From Nocardia cyriacigeorgica NBRC 100375 (GTDB lineage: Bacteria > Actinomycetota > Actinomycetes > Mycobacteriales > Mycobacteriaceae), in contig NZ_BAFY01000031.1 of NCBI RefSeq assembly GCF_000308555.1, positions 1 through 64,000 on the forward strand: a DNA stretch of 64,000 nt. The letters run 5' to 3'. The notes under the pieces are model-generated. The model did not search any database, was not told where the DNA came from, and saw only the letters and a program-made list of their open reading frames with translations. The position numbers and the translations under genes were made by a program. How positions within the stretch are numbered: the first letter of the stretch is position 1; each line of letters begins with the position of its first letter. Below are positions 36,510-44,923 of the stretch, piece by piece.

Positions 36510-37703
36510 ATGTCCGAACCCTCCGGCTCGCGCCGCCCCTACACCCCGCTGCGCGAGGCGTACGTGATCGACGCGGTGCGCACCCCGGTCGGCAAACGCG
36601 GCGGCGCCCTGGCCGGCGTGCATCCGGCCGACCTCGGTGCGGCGGCCCTGCGCGGTCTGCTCGACCGCAACCCGCTCGATCCCGGTGTGGTCGACGACGT
36701 CATCGTCGGCTGCGTCGACAACATCGGCCCGCAGGCAGGCAATATCGGCCGCACCGCCTGGCTGGTGGCCGGCTACCCGGAGGACGTTCCCGGCGTCACC
36801 GTCGACCGGCAGTGCGGTTCCAGCCAGCAGGCGATCAATTTCGGCGCCCAGGCCATCATGAGCGGCACCGCCGAGGTGATCGTGGCCGGCGGTGTGCAGA
36901 ACATGAGCGCCATCCCGATCTCGGCGGCCATGCTTGCGGGTAAGGAATACGGCTACGAGTCGCCGTTCGTCGGCGCGCAGGGCTGGGATCACCGCTACGG
37001 CACCGGTGAGGTCTCGCAGTTCCGCGGCGCTCAGCTGATCGCCGAGAAGTGGGGGATCAGCCGCGAGGACATGGAGCGCTGGGCGCTGCGCAGCCATGAC
37101 CGCGCCCGTCGCGCCATCAAGGAGGGCCGTTTCGATCGCGAGATCGTGCCGGTCGGCGATTTCTGGATCGATCAGGGCCCGCGCGAGACCAGCCTGGAGA
37201 AGATGGCCTCGCTGCCCGCCCTCGCCGAAGGCAGCCCGCTCACCGCGGCGGTGGCTTCGCAGATCTCCGATGGCGCGAGTGCCACCCTGCTCGCTTCCGA
37301 CTGGGCGGTCCAGGAATACGGCCTCACCCCGCGCGCCCGCATCCATCACGTCAGCGCCCGCGGCGCCGACCCGATCTTCATGCTCAGCGCGCCGATCCCG
37401 GCCACCAAGTGGGCACTGGAGAAGACCGGCCTGACCATCGACGATATCGACGTCATCGAGATCAACGAGGCCTTCGCCCCGGTGGTGCTGGCCTGGTTGA
37501 AGGAGACCGGCGCGGATCCGGAGAAGGTCAACGTCAACGGTGGCGCCATCGCCCTCGGCCACCCGCTCGGCGCCACCGGCGCCAAACTGTTCGCCACCCT
37601 GCTCAACGAATTGGAGCGGATCAACGGACGGTACGGGCTGCTCACCATCTGCGAGGGTGGCGGCACGGCCAACGTCACGATCATCGAGCGACTGGATCGC
37701 TGA
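36510..37703 (+). CDS. fadA6: Steroid thiolase FadA6
   Basis: A 397-residue thiolase for the last thiolytic step of HIP breakdown. The nucleophilic Cys102 is in [35 protein letters not shown] and the second Cys in TICEGGGTAN complete the thiolase set. ATG 36510 follows the kstR2 stop by 10 bases with GGAG upstream, so the regulator and this enzyme share a transcript. The order kstR2-fadA6 is as in Rv3557c-Rv3556c. A large hairpin follows. Confidence 0.92.
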   Translation: MSEPSGSRRPYTPLREAYVIDAVRTPVGKRGGALAGVHPADLGAAALRGLLDRNPLDPGVVDDVIVGCVDNIGPQAGNIGRTAWLVAGYPEDVPGVTVDRQCGSSQQAINFGAQAIMSGTAEVIVAGGVQNMSAIPISAAMLAGKEYGYESPFVGAQGWDHRYGTGEVSQFRGAQLIAEKWGISREDMERWALRSHDRARRAIKEGRFDREIVPVGDFWIDQGPRETSLEKMASLPALAEGSPLTAAVASQISDGASATLLASDWAVQEYGLTPRARIHHVSARGADPIFMLSAPIPATKWALEKTGLTIDDIDVIEINEAFAPVVLAWLKETGADPEKVNVNGGAIALGHPLGATGAKLFATLLNELERINGRYGLLTICEGGGTANVTIIERLDR

Positions 37704-37709
37704 TCTCGC

Positions 37710-37753
37710 TGGTGCCGGCGGCTGCCCGCGTGATCAGGCGGCCGTCGGCACCA
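37710..37753 (+). terminator. Terminator after fadA6
   Basis: A 13-bp stem (37710-37722 with 37741-37753, one G-T pair) around an 18-base loop, starting six bases after the fadA6 stop. The remaining 230 bases up to the next gene end show nothing else I can support. Confidence 0.65.
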
Positions 37754-37984
37754 GTCGGGTTTTCACCTGCGCGGGCCGGCGGCGCCCGGTATCGCCTCGG
37801 CTCCGGCTACACAGCCGTGGCACGGCCGGTGCCGCATCGGATCGGTCCATGCCCACCTTTGCGACGCTGCCGGGTGTAGGGTTGCGCGTCCTGCCGAATA
37901 CCTTGCTGCGCAGCCAGTTTGCGCACCTCGGCCCAGCTGTGGCCGAACTTCCGGTGCCGGACTCGGAGTCGGGCGCCGGCGAGT

Positions 37985-39352
37985 TCAGGCACGTGCAGGG
38001 ACTTTGTCTGTCGCGAAAAGATTCGGCAGACCGAGATTGTCGCGCAGAGTGGTTCCGGTGTACTCGGCGCGCAGTGCGCCGCGCTCCTGGAGCAACGGCA
38101 CCACCCGATCCACGAATTCGTCCAGGCCGGTCGGCACCAGGTGGGAGCCGAGGATGAAACCGTCGGAGCCGTCGTTCTGCACGAAATGATCGATCTGCTT
38201 GGCGATCTGGTCCGGAGTGCCGACCAGCGGCCCGCGTTCGAACTGATCGATCACCACCTCGCGGAGGGTGAGTTTCTTCTCCTCGGCGACGGCTCGCAAC
38301 TTGGCCACGGTCGCGAACCGATCCTGATACACGAAGGCCTTGCCCTGAATGATCGGCGGCGCATCGGGATCCGGGTCGATATCGGGCACCGGCCCCTCCG
38401 GGTCGTAGGCCGACAGGTCGCGGTTCCAGATCTGTTCCAGCAGGATCAGCGCGGTTTGGCCGGTGACCTGTTCATCGCGGATGGTGCGGTACTTCTCGAT
38501 GGCCTCGGCCTCGGTGTCGCCGAGCACGAAACTCGCCGAGGGCAGGATCTTGATGTCGTCGGCCGAACGTCCCGCCGCGACGGCGCGGGCCTTGATATCG
38601 CGGTAGAAATCGGCCGCCTCGGGCAACTGCCCGTAGGGGGAGAAGATGGCGTCGGCATTGGCGGCGGCGAAATCGCGGCCCTGCGGGGATACACCGGCCT
38701 GCAATGTCACCGGACGGCCCTGCGGGCTGCGCGGCACGGTGAACCGGCCGGCGATATCGAACTGGCTGCTGTGGACGGCGAACGCGCCCGCATCCGGCCG
38801 AGCCAGGTAGCGCCCGGATTCGCGGTCGGCGACGATATCGCCGGCCTCCCACGAATCCCACAGCGCACGCACCGCCGCGACCGTCTCTTCCGCGCGCGCG
38901 TACCGCTGCGAACGGTCCAGGTATCCACCGCGGCGGAAGTTCTGGCCGGTGAACGCGTCGAATGAGGTGACCACATTCCAGGCGGCGCGCCCGCCGGACA
39001 GATGATCCAGGCTCGCGAACTGCCGTGCCAGCTCATAGGGCTCGTTGAAGGTCGTGTTGATGGTGCCGGCCAACCCGAGGTGCTCGGTCACGGCGGCGAG
39101 CGAGGCGAGGACGGTGAAAGTGTCGGGCCTGCCGATGATGTCCTGATCGAAGATCTTGCCCGCCCGTTCGCGCAGCGCGAGTCCTTCGGCGAGGAAGAAG
39201 AAATCGAACTTGCCGCGCTCGGCGGTGCGGGCGGTGTGCTCGAACGAGCTGAACTCGATCTGGCTGCCCGCCTCCGGATCCCACCAGGAGGTGTGATGGT
39301 TGACGCCACCGAGGTAGGCGCCGAGGATGACCTGCTTGCGTTGAATGCTCAT
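37985..39352 (-). CDS. FMN-dependent LLM monooxygenase (NtaA/SnaA/DszA type)
   Basis: A 455-residue flavin-dependent monooxygenase of the NtaA/SnaA/DszA branch of the luciferase-like superfamily. Family marks are GAYLGGVNHHTSWWDP at the N terminus, KFDFFFLAEGLALRE, LDHLSGGRAAWNVVTSFD and FDIAGRFTVPRSPQGRPVTLQAGVS. Members oxidise sulfur, nitrogen or polyketide substrates using reduced FMN from a separate reductase, which is not seen nearby. Only 11 bases separate it from another LLM gene upstream, so the two form an operon. Substrate is unknown. Confidence 0.85.
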   Translation of the reverse strand: MSIQRKQVILGAYLGGVNHHTSWWDPEAGSQIEFSSFEHTARTAERGKFDFFFLAEGLALRERAGKIFDQDIIGRPDTFTVLASLAAVTEHLGLAGTINTTFNEPYELARQFASLDHLSGGRAAWNVVTSFDAFTGQNFRRGGYLDRSQRYARAEETVAAVRALWDSWEAGDIVADRESGRYLARPDAGAFAVHSSQFDIAGRFTVPRSPQGRPVTLQAGVSPQGRDFAAANADAIFSPYGQLPEAADFYRDIKARAVAAGRSADDIKILPSASFVLGDTEAEAIEKYRTIRDEQVTGQTALILLEQIWNRDLSAYDPEGPVPDIDPDPDAPPIIQGKAFVYQDRFATVAKLRAVAEEKKLTLREVVIDQFERGPLVGTPDQIAKQIDHFVQNDGSDGFILGSHLVPTGLDEFVDRVVPLLQERGALRAEYTGTTLRDNLGLPNLFATDKVPARA

Positions 39353-39363
39353 GGTGACCTCGT

Positions 39364-40569
39364 TCAGGCGACGGCGTAGCGGTTGGGGACGGTTGTGGAC
39401 AATCCGAGCAGCGCGCGCAGCGAGCCGCCCGGATACTCGGCGCGGGCCGGTCCGCGTTCGCGCAGAGCCGGGACGAGGCGGTCGGCGATGATCTCCAGGT
39501 CGTCGACCGCCACACCCGGGCGTAGCCGGAAGCCATCGACGCCCTGCTCGCTCCAGTGCGTCAACAGCTGCGCCAGCTGCTCGGCGCTGCCGGTGAATAC
39601 CGCTGCGTCGGAGCTGAATTCACTGCCGTCCCATTCGTTGAGCCGGGCCAATCGCGCGGCGCCGGTCTCGGTCTCCGAATCCAGGAAGACGACCAGGTCG
39701 GCGTAGACCCGCAGCCGTTCACCGGACCGTCCGGCCGACGCGTCGGCGACCTGGGTGAGGATAGGTGCCGGGCCCGCGTCGAGGTCGGGCGTGACGAACA
39801 CCAGATCCGCAGCACGTGCGGCGAACTCGTAGACGACCGGGTGATGCGCCAGCGCCGTCACCACCGGTTGCCCCTGCGGCGGGCGCGGCGTGATGGACGG
39901 GCCGCGCACCGAGAAGAACCGGCCCGCGAAGTCGATGTAGTGCAGCTTGTCCCGGTCGATGAAGCGGCGGTTGGGGATATCGCGGATCTCGGCGTCGTCC
40001 TCCCAGCTGTCCCAGAGTCTGCGCACGACCTCCACCGCGTCGCTCGCCTCGTCGAACAACTCCACCACCGAATCCGGCAGGGCCGCACCCGTCCGTACGG
40101 CCGCCAGCTCCTCGGCGGTGAGTGTGCGGATCTCGCGACGGCCGAAATGCCCGGCCTCGGTCGCCGAACCGGACACCTTCACCTGCCATCCCGCCCGGCC
40201 GTGCGAGGTGTAATCCAAGGTGGCGAGCGCTTTCGAGACATGGAACGGTTCGGTATGGGTGGTGGTGGCGGTCGGGATCAACCCGATATTCCTGGTCACC
40301 GGGGCCAGCCGGGCCGCGATCAGATGCGCGTCGAGCCGTGCCCGCACCCGATCCACCCGATCGCCGAACTCGTGCCGCTCACCCGGCACCGTGAAACTGT
40401 CCTCGATGGTGAGGAAGTCCAGCCGCGCCCGCTCCGCCACACTGGCGAGATCGACCCAGTACCCGGCATCGAACAGTTCCGCCGGCCGCGAGTTCGGCTC
40501 CCGCCACGCCGCCGGATGCCATCCGGCCCCGTCCAGCGCGATCCCAAGATGCAGAGGTTTCGATGCCAT
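39364..40569 (-). CDS. LLM-class flavin-dependent oxidoreductase
   Basis: A 401-residue luciferase-like protein. It opens with HLGIALDGAGWHPAAWRE, followed by ARLDFLTIEDSF, TATTTHTEPFHVSKALATLDYTSHGRAGW and a shortened C-terminal TIM-barrel part. These features link it to the same monooxygenase group as its downstream partner, but it lacks the longer insertion of NtaA-type enzymes. A two-component or heteromeric pair is possible. ATG 40569 is used. No promoter motif could be fixed in the 250 bases upstream, which otherwise hold nothing I can support. Confidence 0.8.
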   Translation of the reverse strand: MASKPLHLGIALDGAGWHPAAWREPNSRPAELFDAGYWVDLASVAERARLDFLTIEDSFTVPGERHEFGDRVDRVRARLDAHLIAARLAPVTRNIGLIPTATTTHTEPFHVSKALATLDYTSHGRAGWQVKVSGSATEAGHFGRREIRTLTAEELAAVRTGAALPDSVVELFDEASDAVEVVRRLWDSWEDDAEIRDIPNRRFIDRDKLHYIDFAGRFFSVRGPSITPRPPQGQPVVTALAHHPVVYEFAARAADLVFVTPDLDAGPAPILTQVADASAGRSGERLRVYADLVVFLDSETETGAARLARLNEWDGSEFSSDAAVFTGSAEQLAQLLTHWSEQGVDGFRLRPGVAVDDLEIIADRLVPALRERGPARAEYPGGSLRALLGLSTTVPNRYAVA

Positions 40570-40822
40570 CGTTTACCGTCCTACGAATGCGCGAATGATC
40601 TACTTCGCCAACGTAAGAAAGTGATCACCGGCCGACCAGGGTTCCGATGAGCGTGATCCGAACCCGGCGGTGGTTCCGGAGGCGAATGTCCGGCCACGTA
40701 CAGGCGTGGCCTGGCGACCACGCAGGCAACGGCCGGAGGTTCGGCTCCCCGGTCGTCGGTGGGTGGACGATGGTGCCGACACGGTGCTCGGCGGCGGTCG
40801 TTCGCCCTCGATTCGTGAAATG

Positions 40823-41878
40823 TCAGGCCGATACGTCTGGCACAGGCACCGGGCGTCCATTCTCCGCGAGCGATTGCGCGCCGGCCACACCGACCAGCGA
40901 GGCGGCGACGGCGGCCCGTACGGGAATCAACGGCGCCGCACCGTGTTCGATGGTGGCGCGGAACCCTTCGAGCACCACGACTGTGCCCTCGGCCATCCGG
41001 TCGACCGGCTCGTCGTTCACGAGGTGGGGGCGAGGCCGGCGGATCTCCTCGTGAGCGCGGCCGTCGATTCGAGCCCAGCCTTCGGTGCGCACTCGCACCG
41101 ACCAGGCGCTCTCGCCGGAGGCGCGCAGCGATTCGGTCAGGCCGTGGACGCCGCGCACCGAAATCCAGCTCCAGTGGCTGTCGGGTTCGCCGGCGAGGAA
41201 GCCGTGACGGGCGATGGCCAGGGTGCCGTCGGAAAGCCGGATGACCAGCACGACGGCCGCAGGCCGAGCATCACCGGCGCCGACAGGGAAGGCGCTGACC
41301 TGCACCGGCCAGGCTCCGGTGAGGCTGAGCACCGGGGACACGGTGTGGGTGCAGTACGCGGTCGGCGCGATCCGGCCACGCCAGTGCGCGGGATCGCCGA
41401 TGAGCCCGGCGGTGTCCTGCGGCGACAAGCTGTGCAGATAGTCGGCTTCCACCGCGACCACCGCCCCGAGCTCACCGGACTCCACCGACTCGCGCACCAG
41501 CCGCGTATGGGGATGGAAGACATAGTTTTCGGCGAACGAGTAGGTAGCCGCCGACCGCTCGGCGGCGGCGATGAGCTCACGCCCCTCCTGCTCGGACGCG
41601 CACGCCGCCGTCTCCGACAGCACATGAACCCCGCGGCCGAGGAACGCCGTGGCGAGCTCGGCGTGCGCATCGAAATCATTCGCGAGGATCACACCATCGA
41701 GGCCCGCGTCGAGCAGCTCGGCCCAGTCCGCGCACGCCCGAGCCCCGGAGAAGGTCGCGCGCGCCTGCGCCAGCCGTTCGACGTCACGATCACAGATCGC
41801 AACTACCTCGAACCCGATTCGCTGCGCCCACTCGGCCATATACAGTCCGCGCAGTAACCCCACGATTCCGACACGCAT
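40823..41878 (-). CDS. Gfo/Idh/MocA-family oxidoreductase-like protein
   Basis: A 351-residue protein with an N-terminal Rossmann domain (MRVGIVGLLRGLYMAEWAQ, CDRDVERLAQA, GVHVLSETAACASEQEGREL). The Lys of the usual EKP motif is replaced (SETAAC), so classical sugar dehydrogenase activity is doubtful. The C-terminal domain includes ENYVFHPHTRLVRE and DYLHSLSP. ATG 41878 is chosen because the nucleotide motif starts at once; the frame is open to 41953. It diverges from the HTH-Nudix regulator and lies 253 bases upstream of the LLM pair. Confidence 0.75.
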   Translation of the reverse strand: MRVGIVGLLRGLYMAEWAQRIGFEVVAICDRDVERLAQARATFSGARACADWAELLDAGLDGVILANDFDAHAELATAFLGRGVHVLSETAACASEQEGRELIAAAERSAATYSFAENYVFHPHTRLVRESVESGELGAVVAVEADYLHSLSPQDTAGLIGDPAHWRGRIAPTAYCTHTVSPVLSLTGAWPVQVSAFPVGAGDARPAAVVLVIRLSDGTLAIARHGFLAGEPDSHWSWISVRGVHGLTESLRASGESAWSVRVRTEGWARIDGRAHEEIRRPRPHLVNDEPVDRMAEGTVVVLEGFRATIEHGAAPLIPVRAAVAASLVGVAGAQSLAENGRPVPVPDVSA

Positions 41879-41939
41879 GGTTTCGTCATACGGGGAGGAT
41901 TGGCCGCTCGGCAAGCTGTTTTCACGTCCATCTACGGAT

Positions 41940-42000
41940 ACCTGTCCGATCACAGGTCCGGGTCATTGCGGAAAAACGAGTGGTCGCCGAGTACTACATT
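41940..42000 (+). promoter_or_regulatory. Promoter and inverted repeat of the HTH-Nudix gene
   Basis: ACCTGT (41940-41945) and ACAGGT (41952-41957) form a 6-bp inverted repeat with a six-base spacer. TACATT (41995-42000) ends six bases before ATG 42007, so the transcript is probably leaderless. The repeat lies near the expected -35 region of the same promoter. Confidence 0.45.
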
Positions 42001-42006
42001 GGTCAG

Positions 42007-43392
42007 ATGCCGACTGCGGCCGACGATCCGCGACTCGGGGACGTGATCAAGGCGTATATGACGCTGCATGGGCTTGCGACCCATGCCCAGATGGCTCAGG
42101 TGCTCGGCATCGAGCGCAGCCTGGTGTCGAAGTACGTCAGTGGCGCGCGGACTTGCCGCGATATCACTCAGCTGCGTCATTTCGCCGATCGCATGGGTCT
42201 GCCACCGGAGACATTCGGACTGTTGGGTCGAAGCGGGATCGTCTTGCCTGCTCAGCCGGACGGGAGCGTCACGGAATGGCGCACAGTCCGCCAGATCTTG
42301 AATCGCCATCGGTTCGAGCTCACCGCAGCGGCGGCCGCCCTGTACTGGGATCCGATTCGCATCGAAGGCACCACCTGCATCACCCGACCGGACTGGTTGG
42401 CTCCGGCCCCGGTAGACCTCGACGCCGTCCGGCTCACGCTGGCCGAAGATGTCGCCGAACCGATCCTGAATGGCGGCGAAAACGAAACGGAGCCATACCG
42501 GCCACAGCGGAGCCCCGGGGATCGGCCCAGCAAATACAGCCAGGTTATCCGGTCCGTCGCACAGCCGGCGTTGTTCGAGAACCGGACGTCGTACCGCCTG
42601 ACCGACGCCACTTTCGATGCATCCGGCGGGCAGATGACGTTCGGCCTGACCACATACTTCGACATGGTCGACGTATGCGAAGCAATGGCTCATGAGACCG
42701 CGCATCAGTGGGTACGGCGCGGTAATGGTCAGCGGATCTACATGGAGGATCTACCTTTTCGGCAGCTGGTCGGCGACCTCTTCGATACACGTCGACGAGC
42801 CGTTCTGCCGAGTATCAACACGTTGACCATTCGCCGTGCCCCCGGCGGGGACACCTTCTTTCTGCATCGCAGGGATTCGAACACCGTCACACTCGCCTCC
42901 GGGCTGACTCACATCGTCCCGGCCGGTGTCTTCCAACCGGCAGCGATCGGGCCGTGGAACGTGCGTCGAGACTTCAGCCTGTGGCGCAATATGCTGCGCG
43001 AGTTCTTCGAGGAATTGCTCGACGCTCCGGAACATGACGGAAGCCGGGGAACATCGGTCGACTATGACTGCGAGCCGTTCCGGGCCCTGACGGCCGCCCG
43101 GGAGACGGATCGAGTTCGAGCGTGGTGCTTTGGCGTGGGGTTCGATCCGCTGGCGCCTGCCGGGGAAATCCTGACCACCGTCGTCATCGACGCCTCCGTG
43201 TTCGATGAAGTGTTCGCCGGCCTCGTCTCGCGGAATTCCGAAGGTGACATCTACCCGTCCGACAGCGGGACGATCGGCATCCGGTGGAATGCGGGCAACG
43301 TTCGCCGGGTGCTCAACCACGAGCCGCTCGCGGCCGCGGCCGCCGCCTGTATCGCCCTGACCTGGCGGCACCGAGGCGTCCTGCTGCCATGA
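42007..43392 (+). CDS. HTH regulator fused to a Nudix-like domain
   Basis: A 461-residue two-domain protein. Residues about 10-75 form an XRE-type HTH (HAQMAQVLGIERSLVSKYVSGARTC). The C-terminal half (about 270-455) contains TFFLHRRDSNTV, HIVPAGVFQPA and a Nudix-box core LREFFEELLDAPE, so a nucleotide-diphosphate-linked ligand or substrate is plausible. A central HETAH string around residue 238 resembles a zinc motif but probably is not one. ATG 42007 has a leaderless -10. It heads a cassette with an epimerase and two small genes, with base usage visibly less GC-rich than the steroid genes. Confidence 0.7.
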   Translation: MPTAADDPRLGDVIKAYMTLHGLATHAQMAQVLGIERSLVSKYVSGARTCRDITQLRHFADRMGLPPETFGLLGRSGIVLPAQPDGSVTEWRTVRQILNRHRFELTAAAAALYWDPIRIEGTTCITRPDWLAPAPVDLDAVRLTLAEDVAEPILNGGENETEPYRPQRSPGDRPSKYSQVIRSVAQPALFENRTSYRLTDATFDASGGQMTFGLTTYFDMVDVCEAMAHETAHQWVRRGNGQRIYMEDLPFRQLVGDLFDTRRRAVLPSINTLTIRRAPGGDTFFLHRRDSNTVTLASGLTHIVPAGVFQPAAIGPWNVRRDFSLWRNMLREFFEELLDAPEHDGSRGTSVDYDCEPFRALTAARETDRVRAWCFGVGFDPLAPAGEILTTVVIDASVFDEVFAGLVSRNSEGDIYPSDSGTIGIRWNAGNVRRVLNHEPLAAAAAACIALTWRHRGVLLP

Positions 43393-43399
43393 TGAGGAC

Positions 43400-44320
43400 G
43401 TGCGCGTACTCGTAACAGGTGCGAACGGCTACCTCGGCCGGGCCGTCGTCGAGGCCCTCGAGACCGCTGGACATCAGCCGGTCTCGATGGTCCGCAGACC
43501 GGGCGCTGTGGAAGCGGCCGTCAGGGTCGCTGATCTGCTCGATGAGTCCGCCCTGCGAACGGCGCTCGACGGAGTGGATGCCGTATGCCATCTCGCTGGC
43601 CTCACCCGTGCCCGGGAGTCCGTCGGCGACCCGATCCGATACTTTCGGGTGAACACCGTCGGGACGATAACGCTTCTCGCTGCCATGGCTGCTGCCGGTG
43701 TGCAGCGGATCGTCTTCGCCTCGACCGGATCGATCTACGGGACGTCGGCGCGACAGCCGATGACGGAGGATCTTCCGGACGTTCCACCACATCCCTACGC
43801 CGCCAGCAAGCTGGCGGCTGAGCTCGCGATTCAGGGGCACGCGCAAGGCGGGATGGCGTCTGTGGTCATTCTGCGACTGCTGAACGTGGCCGGGGGCGCA
43901 GACCCGGACACGACCCGTTTGATACCAAGGGTCTTGGCGGCCGCTGCCAACCGAACGGTGCTGCCGGTCAACGGCGACGGCAGCGCCGTGCGCGACTACC
44001 TGCATATCGACGATGCCGCAGCGGCATTCGTCGCAGCAGTCGAACACATGCCAACGCTCGGAGACGCCGTGCGGTTCAACATCGGTAGTGGGCGTGGAAC
44101 CAGCGTCATGGATGTGGTCCGGGCGGTGGAACGGGTGACCGGCCGGCACGTCCGGGTGGAACACCGCTCAGCGGTGCCGGAGCCGGGAAGTCTTGTGAGC
44201 AGCTCGGCCGCAGCGCATTCAGGGCTGGGATGGCGGCCCGAGCGCTCCGATATCGATGCCATCGTTCGGCACGCTTGGCTGGCGCAGGTAGGCCCTGGAA
44301 GCGCGGGTGCAGCTGTCTGA
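43400..44320 (+). CDS. NAD-dependent epimerase/dehydratase
   Basis: A 306-residue extended SDR protein. The nucleotide motif is TGANGYLG at residues 6-13. HLAGLTRARESVG, FASTGSIYG (Ser) and YAASK (catalytic Tyr and Lys) are all present, as is the RDYLHIDDAA motif of nucleotide-sugar epimerases such as GalE. GTG 43400 is the start, seven bases after the HTH-Nudix stop, with GAGGA upstream. Acts probably on an NDP-sugar. No glycosyltransferase is nearby to indicate which one. Confidence 0.82.
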   Translation: MRVLVTGANGYLGRAVVEALETAGHQPVSMVRRPGAVEAAVRVADLLDESALRTALDGVDAVCHLAGLTRARESVGDPIRYFRVNTVGTITLLAAMAAAGVQRIVFASTGSIYGTSARQPMTEDLPDVPPHPYAASKLAAELAIQGHAQGGMASVVILRLLNVAGGADPDTTRLIPRVLAAAANRTVLPVNGDGSAVRDYLHIDDAAAAFVAAVEHMPTLGDAVRFNIGSGRGTSVMDVVRAVERVTGRHVRVEHRSAVPEPGSLVSSSAAAHSGLGWRPERSDIDAIVRHAWLAQVGPGSAGAAV

Positions 44321-44323
44321 TCG

Positions 44324-44360
44324 TGTGACAAATTGTCACAGCCGGACCCGCGGAGACGTT
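44324..44360 (+). promoter_or_regulatory. 17-bp palindrome with ECF41-like promoter
   Basis: TGTGACAA-A-TTGTCACA (44324-44340) is a perfect interrupted palindrome. Its right half also gives TGTCACA (44334-44340), followed by 16 bases and CGTT (44357-44360), close to the ECF41 promoter form TGTCACA-N16-CGTC. It lies 15-50 bases upstream of the small gene at 44375. Confidence 0.45.
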
Positions 44361-44374
44361 GCGACGATGAGCTC

Positions 44375-44566
44375 ATGGAAACTCCGCTCCCGCCGATCGA
44401 TCACGGCGTGCCACTCGGTGGTCTGACAGTGGATGCAGCGCATGACGTGATGCAGCGTCATATCGATTGCCCGATTACGGTTTGTCCCATCAAGCGTCGG
44501 GCGAAGGCGGTGCTGATCGAGTCAGGCCGTTTTGTACCCTCGGAGCATCCGAAGTTCGGGTACTGA
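44375..44566 (+). CDS. Small two-cysteine hypothetical protein
   Basis: A 63-residue protein starting METPLPPIDHG. Its centre, HIDCPITVCPIKRRAKAVL, has two Cys six residues apart amid basic residues, and it ends in a short VPSEHPKFGY tail. Small proteins with this DCxxxxC-K pattern occur repeatedly in Nocardia, in my recollection, without known function. It is followed by another small gene two bases later. The start is tentative: 44333 is in frame but lies within the palindrome. Confidence 0.55.
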   Translation: METPLPPIDHGVPLGGLTVDAAHDVMQRHIDCPITVCPIKRRAKAVLIESGRFVPSEHPKFGY

Positions 44567-44568
44567 TC

Positions 44569-44853
44569 ATGGACGTCGGCGACGATCGGATTGCTGTGGA
44601 GATCGGCATCATCCAGGACGTCATCGACACAGTCGAGCGACGACTGCGGGCATACGAATGCCAGGGCCGGCAGGTTGTGGTGCCACGGTCGCTCATCTAC
44701 GCAGCCGTGCTCCAAAGGGTGATCACGAGTGCCCGGGAGCTGTGGTATCGGCCGACACTAGATGGCGCGGAGGTATTGGACCAACTGCTGGACGACGGCA
44801 GCGACGGCCTGCTCGAAGAGCTACTGCGGGACTACCTGGTCAGTGCGAATTGA
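44569..44853 (+). CDS. Small acidic hypothetical protein
   Basis: A 94-residue acidic protein from ATG 44569. It is helical, with VEIGIIQDVIDTVERRLRAYE at the N terminus and LDQLLDDGSDGLLEELLRDYLVSAN at the C terminus. No motif is recognised. It is the last gene of the cassette, two bases after the preceding small gene, with only a weak ribosome-binding site, so coupling is likely. A strong hairpin follows. Confidence 0.5.
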   Translation: MDVGDDRIAVEIGIIQDVIDTVERRLRAYECQGRQVVVPRSLIYAAVLQRVITSARELWYRPTLDGAEVLDQLLDDGSDGLLEELLRDYLVSAN

Positions 44854-44868
44854 CTGCCTGAGAAACGA

Positions 44869-44904
44869 GGTCAGGCGGCCTCCACGAGGGGAGTCCGCCT
44901 GACC
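44869..44904. terminator. Terminator between cassette and ipd operon
   Basis: Ten-bp stem GGTCAGGCGG (44869-44878) and CCGCCTGACC (44895-44904), with a 16-base loop, between the rightward small gene and the leftward ipdC. It may serve both. Confidence 0.65.
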
Positions 44905-44923
44905 GATGACCGAGCGGGCTCGG

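Noticed and set aside
42690-42760. HETAH string in the HTH-Nudix protein as a zinc protease (ImmA/IrrE-like) motif
   Set aside because: The surrounding residues (EAMAHETAHQWVRR) lack the third ligand pattern, and the following FLHRRD...REFFEELL segments fit a Nudix-like domain instead.
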